Assembly (NCBI GenBank): GCA_046331245.1
Contig: JAXLRH010000002.1
Coordinates: forward strand, 124,001-188,000
Origin: SSF14 sp046331245
Lineage (GTDB): Bacteria > Actinomycetota > Acidimicrobiia > Acidimicrobiales > Microtrichaceae
DNA length: 64,000 nucleotides
Direction: 5' to 3'
In this document: piece by piece, positions 54,739-62,862 of the stretch
How positions within the stretch are numbered: the stretch's first letter is position 1
Layout: the number at the start of each line of letters is the position of its first letter
Notes under the pieces: generated by a model
Database searches by the model: none
What the model was told of the DNA's origin: nothing
Seen by the model: only the letters and a program-made list of their open reading frames with translations
Program-made: the position numbers and the translations under genes

Positions 54739-55068
54739 GTGCTGCCGGTCGGGCCTCGGATCTCGGTACCGGTCACGGCCGTGGAGGCGCTGAGCGAGGT
54801 ACGGCGCACGCGCCTGCGACTGGCGTGCCTTCTCGGTGGGGTGGCAGGCGTGGTGCTGTTCAGCCTCATCGCGAAGAGCACGAACACCGACGTGGCCATG
54901 GGTGAGAACCCACCCGTGCTCGCCACCGTCCTGCTGGCCGTCGGCTTCATCGGCCTGGTGGCCGGCTTGTTCATCAGTCCTCGGATCGTGCTCCGCCGCT
55001 CGGGCAACTCGGTGTCGGTCGAGGTCGGACCGCGGTTCGCCGCCGAGCTGCAGTCCTGGCAGGGATAG
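54739..55068 (+). CDS. Small two-helix membrane protein, unknown
   Basis: A 109-residue protein from a GTG at 54739 (another at 54781). Two hydrophobic segments (LACLLGGVAGVVLFSLIA and VLATVLLAVGFIGLVAGLFI) are followed by a polar C-terminal region (RRSGNSVSVEVGPRFAAELQ). The frame continues upstream through the deacetylase fragment without a stop, so the start is uncertain. No family recognised. It directly precedes the exported LamG-like gene. Confidence 0.45.
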   Translation: MLPVGPRISVPVTAVEALSEVRRTRLRLACLLGGVAGVVLFSLIAKSTNTDVAMGENPPVLATVLLAVGFIGLVAGLFISPRIVLRRSGNSVSVEVGPRFAAELQSWQG

Positions 55069-55120
55069 GCAATCTCACCCACCCGTCTCCCGGTCCGGAC
55101 ACCGGGGCCGATGGGGGCCG

Positions 55121-55963
55121 ATGCGTCGCACCTTCGCACTCATCGTCACCGCGCTCGGCCTCACGACCCTCGCGGCGTTCGCGCCCGAGTCGTCGGGCGC
55201 CACGTTCACGGCGAGCGGACGAAGCAGCGCCCAGTTCGCGGCAGCGGACTCGGTGCCGTTCACCATGACCGGCCTCGTGTGGTGGCTCGACGCGTCGAGG
55301 TCCTCCACGGTGTTCTCCGACACGGCGTGCACGATTCCAGCGCCCTCGCTCACCGAGGTGAAGTGCTGGCACGACGCCCGACCCACGGAGCAAGCGGTCA
55401 CCGCTCCGTCGGCCGGCCCGATGCGAACCACGACCATCAACGGCCGCAGCTCGCTCGACTTCAAGCCGAACCAGCGCCTCGCCGGCGTCGATCGCCTGGG
55501 CGGCTCGAACAGCGCGCTGACCGTTTTCGCCGTGCTGCGCGAGAACCAGGCCTCGAACGACGAGTTCCTGTCGCTCAACGGCACCGACACCACCGGCACC
55601 CGAGTGAGCCTCCACACGCCGTGGAGCTCGCGGGTCTGGTTCTGGGACGCGGGCGACACCGGCAACAACCGTTCGCAGAGCGCTACCGGTGTGACCCCGG
55701 TCGGAGCCGTCACGCTGCTCACGGCCTGGAAGGACGTCGCCGGTGGACACAACGGGTTCCGCCTCAACCGCGGCACCACCTACCTCTCGAACTCCTCGAC
55801 ACCTGCGATCACCACCGGCGGCCTCTCCATCGGGACACAGAGCGCCGGCATGATCGTGAACGACCGCGACGTCGCCGAGCTCCTAGTCTACGACCGCTAC
55901 CTGTCCTCCACGGACATCACTGCGGTCGAGACGTACCTGCGGACCAAGTGGGGAACGCCGTGA
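55121..55963 (+). CDS. Exported LamG/concanavalin-like protein with SipW-type signal sequence
   Basis: A 280-residue exported protein. The leader MRRTFALIVTALGLTTLAAF is followed by SSGATFTASGRSSAQFAAAD, the pattern seen after SipW-type cleavage sites. The body starts TGLVWWLDASRSSTVF and ends VNDRDVAELLVYDRYLSSTD, then VETYLRTKWGTP, typical of LamG/concanavalin-like domains in bacterial surface proteins. Carbohydrate or matrix binding is plausible. A SipW-type peptidase and a TasA-like protein are encoded 1 kb away. A decayed tandem copy follows. Confidence 0.7.
   Translation: MRRTFALIVTALGLTTLAAFAPESSGATFTASGRSSAQFAAADSVPFTMTGLVWWLDASRSSTVFSDTACTIPAPSLTEVKCWHDARPTEQAVTAPSAGPMRTTTINGRSSLDFKPNQRLAGVDRLGGSNSALTVFAVLRENQASNDEFLSLNGTDTTGTRVSLHTPWSSRVWFWDAGDTGNNRSQSATGVTPVGAVTLLTAWKDVAGGHNGFRLNRGTTYLSNSSTPAITTGGLSIGTQSAGMIVNDRDVAELLVYDRYLSSTDITAVETYLRTKWGTP
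55214..55296. repeat. 83-bp exact direct repeat, copy 1
   Basis: Bases 55214-55296 are identical to 56089-56171. They encode the residues just after the signal peptide up to LVWWLDAS in the LamG-like gene and its decayed copy. Flanking sequence diverges at once, which suggests gene conversion or selective retention in this segment. Confidence 0.9.
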
Positions 55964-55995
55964 CGCACCGTTCGAATCCGGGTAGATGCGAACCG

Positions 55996-56566
55996 ATGCG
56001 TCGCACCATCGCGCCCATAGCTGCCGTGCTCGGCCCCACGGCCCTGGCGGCGTTCGCGCCCGAGTCGTCCGGCGCCACCTTCACCGCCAGCGGACGAAGC
56101 AGCGCCCAGTTCGCGGCAGCGGACTCGGTGCCGTTCACCATGACCGGCCTCGTGTGGTGGCTCGACGCGTCCCGATCAACGGCCGCACCTCGTTCAACGT
56201 CAAGCCGATCCAGCGCCTCGCCGGCGTCGACCTTCTCGGTGGCTCGAGCAGCGCGCTGACCGCTGTCGCCGTGCTGCGCGAGAACCAGAACGCTCAGGAC
56301 GAGTTCCTGTCGCTCAATGGCACCGACACCGGTGGGCCGCGGGTGGCCCTCCACGCGCCGTGGAACTCGCGGGTCTGGTACTGGGATGCGGGCGACACCA
56401 ACAGCATCCGTTCGCTGAGCCCGGCCACTCCATCGGGACACAGAACGTCGGCATGATCGTGAACGACCGGGACATCGCGGAGCTCCTGGCGTTCAACCGC
56501 TACCTCTCGGGCACGGAGATCACCGATGTGGAGACGTACCTGCGGACCAAGTGGGGAACGCCCTGA
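55996..56566 (+). pseudogene. Decayed tandem copy of the exported LamG-like protein
   Basis: The copy begins MRRTIAPIAAVLGPTALAAF and keeps the leader and the first 40 mature residues almost unchanged. A deletion then removes about 45 residues after WWLDASR, shifting the frame into INGRTSFNVKPIQRLAG. A second deletion of about 60 residues after DTNSIRSLSP shifts it again, before the frame resumes at SIGTQNVGMIVNDRDIAELL and ends YLRTKWGTP. Both deletions are relative to the intact neighbour, so this is decay and not a base-call error. Confidence 0.8.
56089..56171. repeat. 83-bp exact direct repeat, copy 2
   Basis: Identical to 55214-55296, inside the decayed copy. The first internal deletion of the pseudogene begins right at the end of this repeat. 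Confidence 0.9.
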
Positions 56567-57044
56567 GGGACCGCTCGACGAGCCTGACGAGCCGGGCGAT
56601 CAGCCGCTCGAGCCGGCGGTCGTCCAGGGCGACGGGCGACGCGGCGATCAGGACGATCCAGGCCGCGAGCACACCCCACCGCTGCTCGGTCACCCACTCA
56701 CGGGGGCGGGCGATCGCCGGGACGACCAGTCGAGCCAGGCCCACCATCATGCGCGGACGCACGGGGGTGCTGTCGGCGTCGCGATTGGCGTCACCCTGCG
56801 TGCGGGCGACGCCGTCCGTGTCGATCGACACGACCCGGTGGGTCACGAGCTGACCCTCGGTGCGGAAGGTGAGCACCTGCCCGACCGAGGGCGGGGTCGA
56901 GCGCGTGACGTCCGCGGCGACGACCACGTCACCGCGATGCAGCACGGGCTCCATCGAGTCGCCGGCCACGACGACGGCCCGCCCACCGGCGAGCAGTGGG
57001 AGCGCGATCGCGACCGCAGCGAGCCACACGTGCAGCCAGAGCAC
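56520..57044 (-). CDS. SipW-type signal peptidase I
   Basis: A 174-residue membrane peptidase of the ER/SipW type. The catalytic Ser is in VAGDSMEPVLHRGDVVV, the general base His (replacing Lys) in EGQLVTHRVVSID, and the family GDANRDAD follows. A membrane helix precedes the Ser (LWLHVWLAAVAIALPLL) and another lies near the C-terminus (GVLAAWIVLIAASPVA). The start at the GTG 57044 is the only good candidate, though the frame is open upstream. Likely substrates are the TasA-like protein upstream and the LamG-like proteins on the other strand. Its 3' end overlaps the pseudogene by 47 bases. Confidence 0.85.
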   Translation of the reverse strand: MLWLHVWLAAVAIALPLLAGGRAVVVAGDSMEPVLHRGDVVVAADVTRSTPPSVGQVLTFRTEGQLVTHRVVSIDTDGVARTQGDANRDADSTPVRPRMMVGLARLVVPAIARPREWVTEQRWGVLAAWIVLIAASPVALDDRRLERLIARLVRLVERSLRAFPTWSAGTSPHR

Positions 57045-57139
57045 GCCCGCGACGAGTGTCCTGATCGCCCCGGCCGCCCGCGAGATCCGCCGCCGCCGCT
57101 GATGAGCGACGCGGCGATCCCGACGAGGCGGGCGGGGCG

Positions 57140-57727
57140 TCAGCTGCTGTGGATCTCCCACGTGAAGATCGCCGTCGCCGTGTCGCCCATCGACGAGTTC
57201 GTGGTGTCGGAACGGAGGGTGACCGTGAGCCGGTACGTGCGAGTGAGGCTGCCGGCGGCGGGCGTGAAGCCGTTGAGGCCGGTGGCGAAGTCGTGGTTGG
57301 TTGCCGACAAGGTCGACAGACGGCCGTTGTACAACGTCGACGTCGCAGCGAAGCCGGTGCAGTTGCCGAACGAACCGCCGTTGCCCTCCTCGATCTGCAC
57401 ATCGAGGTGATCGGAGAAGCCGCCGACGTCCGTGTCGATCTCTCCGAAGACCTTCACCGGCGTCACCTGGAGCGATGTCCCGCTGTAGGTGACCTTGATG
57501 CAGTTGGTCACCGAGTCGCCCGGCAGCATGTTGGATCGGTTGAAGAGCACGCTCCCGCTGTCGTCGTCGCCGAGGCTGATGCTGCCGGCGCCGAACGCGT
57601 TGGGTCCGCTGCGGGTGTCCGCCGACAGCACGGCGTTCGACGACTGCCAGATCATGACGGCGGCGAGCACCAATCCCACGAGCAAGCCCGGCATCAGCCG
57701 TTTCCCGTTGCGAGGTGTCCTGATCAT
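57140..57727 (-). CDS. TasA/camelysin-like exported protein with SipW-dependent signal
   Basis: A 195-residue exported protein. After a basic start, the leader LLVGLVLAAVMIWQSSNAVL is followed by SADTRSGPNAFGAGSISLGD, the SipW-dependent signal pattern. The mature domain has NMLPGDSVTNCIKVTYSGTS, the core seen in TasA/CalY proteins, and ends TATAIFTWEIHSS. AAGGAG lies 8 bases before the ATG. Such proteins form fibres or matrix components in Bacillus; here assembly is unknown. It is 95 bases upstream of the SipW-type peptidase on the same strand. Confidence 0.75.
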   Translation of the reverse strand: MIRTPRNGKRLMPGLLVGLVLAAVMIWQSSNAVLSADTRSGPNAFGAGSISLGDDDSGSVLFNRSNMLPGDSVTNCIKVTYSGTSLQVTPVKVFGEIDTDVGGFSDHLDVQIEEGNGGSFGNCTGFAATSTLYNGRLSTLSATNHDFATGLNGFTPAAGSLTRTYRLTVTLRSDTTNSSMGDTATAIFTWEIHSS

Positions 57728-57855
57728 CCGAGTGCTCCTTTGCTCGACCCGACCTGTCGCGGGACATGCTCGGAGTCGGCCCTCGGAGGCCCCGGGTTGA
57801 GGGCACTGGGTAGGTTTGCTCAGGCAGAAAGTTCGGCGTCCACGGGTCGGTCTCG

Positions 57856-58857
57856 TCAGAGGTGGCGGATGCCCTCGGCGGCGCGGTCGCACCACCAGCG
57901 GAGCTCGTCGTCGTCGCCGAGCGCCTTCTCCCACCCGAACTCGACGAGCGTGCCGAGCAGACAGAGATCGAGCTGACGATCCCACCAGTCGCCGGTCCCC
58001 ACGCCGTGCCGTTCGAGCGCCGCCCGCAGCGCCTCGACGGTCGACTCCTTGGTGTGATCGACCGGCAGGCGGGAGCGATTGAGCGCGATGTACCAGCCGA
58101 GGTCGTGGCACACGGGACCGCGACCGGGATACGCCCAGTCGAGGAGAACGGTGCGACCGTCCGCGCCACGACCGAGGTTGCTGAGCTTCCAGTCGCCGTG
58201 GAGAAACGTCTGCGGGGTGGCGAGGATCGCCTCGGAGAGCGGGCGCGGGTCGTGCCGGAGGCTGTCGACCGCTTCGAAGACCGGGCCGTCGACCCGCTCG
58301 GCGAAACGCAGCCAGCCGTCGCGGGCGATGCGCGGGACGGCCTCGGGGAAGCCGCGCGCCTCCTCCTCGGCGATGGCGTCCGCACCGAACCACGCCCACC
58401 GCTTGTGGTGCGGTAGGAGCCCGTAGGTGTCGTCGAAGTCCCAGGCGGCAGCCGACAGGCCAGCGATGTGGTCGAGGAACGCGAGGTGGTCGGCCTCGGA
58501 GATCGGGGCATCGCCCGGCGGGATGAGGGCGTCGCCCACGTCACGAAGCAGGAGCGCGGCGCCCAGGCCGTCGCGCCCCCAGGGCGCAGCGCCGAGCATG
58601 GCGTGATCGATGCAGTCGGGAGCCAGGTCGACCAGGCCGTGTCGCCACACCTGGAGCGCGCCGCAGCTGCGGTCGTCGACAGCACGAAGGAGGAAGTCGA
58701 GGTCGGGGTGCAGGTACTTCACGACGCACCGCTCACCGTCGACCTCGACGAGCTCGAACTCGGCGTCGGAGCGGGACTCCGCTGTCTCGAACGGACCGAG
58801 GCGACGCGCACCGTCGAGAAGCTCCTCGACGGACGCGGCAACCGGGCGTTGATCCAT
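57856..58857 (-). CDS. Aminoglycoside-phosphotransferase-fold kinase
   Basis: A 333-residue APH/choline-kinase-fold protein. The catalytic loop is FLHGDWKLSNLGRGADG (HGDxxxxN) and the metal Asp is in TVLLDWAYPGRGP. The N-lobe Lys is in ERCVVKYLHPD. The substrate is not predictable from sequence; such proteins in actinobacteria more often phosphorylate sugars or small metabolites than antibiotics. Start was set at MDQRPVAASVEELLDGARRL, dropping a long open extension that overlaps the ABC-transporter promoter. Confidence 0.78.
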   Translation of the reverse strand: MDQRPVAASVEELLDGARRLGPFETAESRSDAEFELVEVDGERCVVKYLHPDLDFLLRAVDDRSCGALQVWRHGLVDLAPDCIDHAMLGAAPWGRDGLGAALLLRDVGDALIPPGDAPISEADHLAFLDHIAGLSAAAWDFDDTYGLLPHHKRWAWFGADAIAEEEARGFPEAVPRIARDGWLRFAERVDGPVFEAVDSLRHDPRPLSEAILATPQTFLHGDWKLSNLGRGADGRTVLLDWAYPGRGPVCHDLGWYIALNRSRLPVDHTKESTVEALRAALERHGVGTGDWWDRQLDLCLLGTLVEFGWEKALGDDDELRWWCDRAAEGIRHL

Positions 58858-58936
58858 CGGTCGATCATCGCGCGACCGCCGATCGTCGCGCTCGTGATCG
58901 CTCACGATCACGACGCCGGCGGGGCATGATGTGCCG

Positions 58937-59932
58937 ATGACCGACGGTGTCGCGATCGAGGTGTCCGGGGTCCGCAAGCGATTCGGCGACGTGCAGGCGC
59001 TCGACGGCGTCGACCTGCAGGTCGCCGCCGGCACCGTCTACGGCCTGCTCGGGCCGAACGGCGCGGGCAAGACGACGATGGTCCGCATCCTCACGACGAT
59101 CATCACGCCGGACGCCGGCAGCGTGCGGGTGCTCGGCATGGACGTCACCACCGAGACCAAACGCGTGCGGGCCAGCATCGGGCTCGCCGGCCAGTACGCG
59201 GCAGTCGACGAGATCCTCACCGGCCGGGAGAACCTGCGGCTCGTCGGCCAGCTGTGCCACATGCCGACGAAGCTCGTGAACCAGCGCGCCGACGAGCTGC
59301 TGTCGCTCTTCGCGCTCGAGCACGCCGCCGACCGTTCGCTCAAGACCTACTCGGGCGGCATGCGCCGACGGCTCGATCTGGCAGCATCGCTGGTGCACCG
59401 CCCGCCCGTCCTGTTCCTCGACGAACCGACCACCGGTCTCGACCCGCAGAGCCGGAGCGACCTCTGGGACCTCATCCGCGATCTCGTCGCCGACGGCACC
59501 ACGCTCCTGCTCACCACGCAGTACCTGGAGGAGGCCGACGTGCTCGCCGACCGCATCGCGGTGATCGACCGGGGGCACGTCATCGCCGAGGGCACCGCCT
59601 CCGAGCTCAAGACGCAGATGGGCGCGACGGTGCTCGAGGTCGCGTTCGCCAGTCGCCCCGCCGCCGACGTCGCGCTGGGCACGATCCGCGGCGTGCTCGC
59701 CGACGCCGAGGTCGACGGCACCACCGTGCGCGCCGCAGCGCCCGACGGCGCCCGAAGCGCGATGGAGGTGCTGCGAGCGATCGATGCGGCGGGCCTCGAG
59801 CCGGGTGGCCTGACGGTTCGCGAACCGAGCCTCGACGACGTGTTCCTCACCCTCACCGGCCATCGCACGGAGGAACCCGACGGCGGAGGTCCCGCCGGCT
59901 CGGACGCAGCGAACGACGGAGGCGCACGATGA
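58937..59932 (+). CDS. DrrA-type ABC exporter ATP-binding protein
   Basis: A 331-residue ATPase of the daunorubicin-resistance DrrA group. Walker A is GPNGAGKTT, signature YSGGMRRRLDLA, Walker B VLFLDEPTTGLD, and the H-loop is replaced by Gln (LLLTTQYLEEAD), a known DrrA feature. The C-terminal 90 residues are the DrrA-specific extension (LTVREPSLDDVFLTLTGH). It pairs with the permease through an ATGA overlap. The cargo may be a lipid or natural product; none is evident from the neighbourhood. Confidence 0.9.
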   Translation: MTDGVAIEVSGVRKRFGDVQALDGVDLQVAAGTVYGLLGPNGAGKTTMVRILTTIITPDAGSVRVLGMDVTTETKRVRASIGLAGQYAAVDEILTGRENLRLVGQLCHMPTKLVNQRADELLSLFALEHAADRSLKTYSGGMRRRLDLAASLVHRPPVLFLDEPTTGLDPQSRSDLWDLIRDLVADGTTLLLTTQYLEEADVLADRIAVIDRGHVIAEGTASELKTQMGATVLEVAFASRPAADVALGTIRGVLADAEVDGTTVRAAAPDGARSAMEVLRAIDAAGLEPGGLTVREPSLDDVFLTLTGHRTEEPDGGGPAGSDAANDGGAR

Positions 59933-60777
59933 CCAGCACCGCAGCGGCAACGGGGTTCGACGTGGAGGAGGGCTCACGGCTCGGATGGGCCGCCCGCGAC
60001 ACCCTCGCGCTGACCAAGCGCAACCTCCTCCACTACACGCGGGTTCCGCAGCTCCTCGTGTTCACGTTCATCCAGCCGGTCATGTTCGTGCTGCTGTTCC
60101 GCTACGTGTTCGGCGGCGTGATCAACGTGCCCGGCCTGCCGTACGTGAACTACCTCATGCCCGGGATCTTCGGTCAGACGGTGGTCTTCGGCTCGACCTC
60201 CACCGCCGTCGGCCTCGCCGACGACATGGGCACCGGCGTCATCGAGCGGTTCCGGTCGCTCCCGATGGTCCGCATGTCGGTGCTCGCCGGTCGCACCGGC
60301 GCAGACCTCGTCCGCAACACCGGCGTCGTGATCGTCATGCTCGGCGTCGGCGTCGCCGTGGGGTTCCGCCCCGGCGGGTCGATCATCTCGATCGCCGCCG
60401 GCGCCCTGCTGGTGCTGTCGTTCTCGTTCGCCCTCTCGTGGGTGATGGCCAACGTGGGCCTGAAGGTGGCGAACGCCGAGGCGGCACAGGCGGTGGCGTT
60501 CCCGCTGATGTTCCCGCTCACGTTCGCCTCCGCGGCGTTCGTGCCGGTCAACTCGATGCCCGGATGGCTGCAGGCGTTCGCTGCGCACCAGCCGGTAACG
60601 GTCGTCATCAACGCCGCCCGCGGCCTCATGCTCGGTCCTGACGCCGCCGCCCACCTGCAGCAGGCCGGGGTGTTCAACACGAGCACCTCCGGCTACGTCG
60701 TCCAAAGCCTCGCCTGGATCGTGGGCATCGTCGCCGTCTTCTTCCCCTTGGCCGTCCGCCAGTTCAACAAGAGCTGA
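59929..60777 (+). CDS. DrrB-type ABC-2 transporter permease
   Basis: A 282-residue ABC-2 permease with six hydrophobic segments. Family features are TKRNLLHYTRVPQLLVFTFI, then QPVMFVLLFRYVFGG, GVIERFRSLPMVRMSVL and FPLTFASAAFVPVNSMPGWL. The start overlaps the ATPase stop by 4 bases, giving a complete DrrAB exporter. Its last 14 bases overlap the convergent hypothetical gene. Confidence 0.9.
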   Translation: MTSTAAATGFDVEEGSRLGWAARDTLALTKRNLLHYTRVPQLLVFTFIQPVMFVLLFRYVFGGVINVPGLPYVNYLMPGIFGQTVVFGSTSTAVGLADDMGTGVIERFRSLPMVRMSVLAGRTGADLVRNTGVVIVMLGVGVAVGFRPGGSIISIAAGALLVLSFSFALSWVMANVGLKVANAEAAQAVAFPLMFPLTFASAAFVPVNSMPGWLQAFAAHQPVTVVINAARGLMLGPDAAAHLQQAGVFNTSTSGYVVQSLAWIVGIVAVFFPLAVRQFNKS

Positions 60778-61177
60778 CTGCCCACGACACCTCGAGATCA
60801 CCGCCGTCGGGCACCGCTCGCCACCGGGCCAACATCGAGTCGAGCTCGGCGTCGAGCTCGGTCGGGTCGCCGGCACGCCACGCGAAGTACACCGCGTTGA
60901 CCTGCACCTCGGCCGACTCCAGCTCCCCGAGGTGGCGCTGGATGATCGCCGTGCCCTGAGGTGTGCGCCGGCGGCCGAGCGTCTTGAACGTCGCTCCGGC
61001 GGCGACGCAGCCCCAGAACCCGAACTCCAGGCCGAGGGCATGCTCGATCACGAACGTGTAGAGGTCGTGCGGCAGGTCACCACCGGCGGCCATCGCCGGG
61101 CCGGGAACCACCGTGCGAGGAGGGCGCACCGCCGTCCAAGAGCACGTGCGGCCCCGCCGATGGAAGGTCACGGCCAT
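60764..61177 (-). CDS. Hypothetical protein, unknown function
   Basis: A 137-residue protein starting MAVTFHRRGRTCSWTAVRPP; a longer form from 61192 is possible. It has a GGDLPHDLYTFVIEHALGLE segment and a helical end (TELDAELDSMLARWRAVPDG). No signal peptide or membrane helix. I recognise no named family. It is divergent from nothing and convergent with the DrrB gene. Confidence 0.55.
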   Translation of the reverse strand: MAVTFHRRGRTCSWTAVRPPRTVVPGPAMAAGGDLPHDLYTFVIEHALGLEFGFWGCVAAGATFKTLGRRRTPQGTAIIQRHLGELESAEVQVNAVYFAWRAGDPTELDAELDSMLARWRAVPDGGDLEVSWAVSSC

Positions 61178-61234
61178 CGGTCGTGAGGTCATGGCGCCAG
61201 CGTACGGAGGCCACCCTCCCCCACTCCCGGCAAT

Positions 61235-62755
61235 TCAGCGGTCGGTGGTCATGACGCCGTGCTCGATGGCGAACAACGCGGCCGCCCCTCGCGTCGATAC
61301 GCCGATCTTGGCGTAGATGTGCTGCACGTGGTGGTCGACGGTCTTGGCCGAGATCACGAGCTCCTCGGCGACCTGTCGGTTGGTGAGCCCGAGCGCCAGC
61401 AGACGCAGCACGTCGACCTCCCGAGACGTCAGCCCGGCGGGCAGCGGCGGGCGCGCCGAGCGCCGGTGACCCGCCGCGGCCAGCACGCGCTCGACCGCCT
61501 CGCCCTCCAGGCGACCGTCGGCGCTCATGGCGCGCAGCTCGGTCGCGGCGTCGGCCGGCTGCAGGGCCGCACGGTGCGGCCGATCGGACACCATCGCCTG
61601 ATAGCAGTCGGCCGCCGCCACGACCCGGGCGACCTGGTCGAGCTGCGTGCCCGTCGCCCGCCGGTGATAGCCCGAGCCGTCGAGCCGCTCGTGCGCGCCG
61701 CCGGCGCCGTCGCACAGCGGTGCGAGCGCCGGTACGCGGCGCAGCAGCTGATCCGTCAGCAGCGCGTGGGTCTCCGCTCGGTCGCGCTCGTCGCGGGTGA
61801 GGGGGCCGGGCTTGTCCCAGATGGTGTTGGGCACGCCGACTCGCCCCAGGTCGTGCACCAAGGCAGCCTCCTCGGCGAGTGGGCCCGCCGCGACTCCGGC
61901 CAGCGCCGCGACCGCTCGCGAATGGCCGGCGATCCACGGCGACTTCAGATCGCCGAAGTCGGCCAGCAGCACGAGGGCCTCGTGGACCGCGGCATCGTCG
62001 AGCGGCTCACCGCGGGGCGCGAGCTCGAGTGCCGCGTCCCACGGGTCGAGCGGTTCCACGTCGGCCCACCAGCCGGCGCCGTGCTCGACCACGACGCGGA
62101 CGAGATCGGGGTCGTACGCGCCGCCGCTCCGCCGGGCGACGATCTCGAGCGCCGGGCCGACGTCCTCCATCCGGGCCAGCACCTCGAACTCCTGGCACAG
62201 GTGCGCGATTCGCATCGCGATCGGGATCGCAACACCCTTCGACCCGCGTGGAAGGCCCCGCCCGTTCCACCGCTCGAACGTCGCGCCCAGCGCGGCCCGC
62301 ACCTGGTCGTCCACCCCGAGTCGCGCTGCGAACAGATCGCCGACCTCGCATGCCATGCGGAAGTTGAGCTCGGCCGCCTTGCGACCACCGGCGATGACCG
62401 CGAGCACCGAGCGGACCCGGGCCAAGCCCTCGTCGCCGGGCCCGGCCCGCCGGATCATCACGCGCAGCACCGCGGTCGGGTCGGCGAAGTCGGCCCGCAG
62501 CGACTCGGCACGCAGCTCGATCTCGTCGCCGAACACGATTGCCGACTCGAACGCGTGACCGGTGCACCCGAGGAAGCGCAGCGTGGAGGCCCACCAGCAC
62601 GTGGCCCGATCGGTGACGTCGAGCCCGAGCTCCGTCGCGAGGCGCTGACCCAGCACTGCGGCCCGCAGCTGCGACCCGGGCGGTTGGCCGAACGCGTGGT
62701 CCTGCGCCACCGAGAGCAGGGCGGCGACCTCCATCCGGGTGATCTCGGCTCGCAC
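61235..62755 (-). CDS. HD-GYP-like phosphohydrolase domain fused to LuxR-type helix-turn-helix
   Basis: A 506-residue protein. Two HD-related regions are seen. The first, at about 12-200, is degenerate. The second, at about 270-400, has HSRAVAALAG, EAALVHDLGRVGVPNTIWDK and HERLDGSGYHR, where the GYP of HD-GYP domains reads GYH. The C-terminal 65 residues are a LuxR/NarL HTH (LTSREVDVLRLLALGLTNRQ, then VAEELVISAKTVDHHV). It may link cyclic-dinucleotide or nucleotide sensing to transcription; catalytic competence is uncertain. The SnoaL-tandem gene is divergent. Confidence 0.82.
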   Translation of the reverse strand: MRAEITRMEVAALLSVAQDHAFGQPPGSQLRAAVLGQRLATELGLDVTDRATCWWASTLRFLGCTGHAFESAIVFGDEIELRAESLRADFADPTAVLRVMIRRAGPGDEGLARVRSVLAVIAGGRKAAELNFRMACEVGDLFAARLGVDDQVRAALGATFERWNGRGLPRGSKGVAIPIAMRIAHLCQEFEVLARMEDVGPALEIVARRSGGAYDPDLVRVVVEHGAGWWADVEPLDPWDAALELAPRGEPLDDAAVHEALVLLADFGDLKSPWIAGHSRAVAALAGVAAGPLAEEAALVHDLGRVGVPNTIWDKPGPLTRDERDRAETHALLTDQLLRRVPALAPLCDGAGGAHERLDGSGYHRRATGTQLDQVARVVAAADCYQAMVSDRPHRAALQPADAATELRAMSADGRLEGEAVERVLAAAGHRRSARPPLPAGLTSREVDVLRLLALGLTNRQVAEELVISAKTVDHHVQHIYAKIGVSTRGAAALFAIEHGVMTTDR

Positions 62756-62862
62756 GGGCCAACGGTACCCGTGGAGGTGTTCGCACGCCGCGGCGACGGC
62801 CAGGCGCGAGATGGGGTGTTCACCCGATGCGAGCCGACGACCGATCGGCGCAGGGTCACTTC

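Noticed and set aside
57856..58857. Calling the phosphotransferase an antibiotic-resistance gene
   Set aside because: Only fold-level motifs are visible; nothing points to an aminoglycoside substrate or a mobile context.
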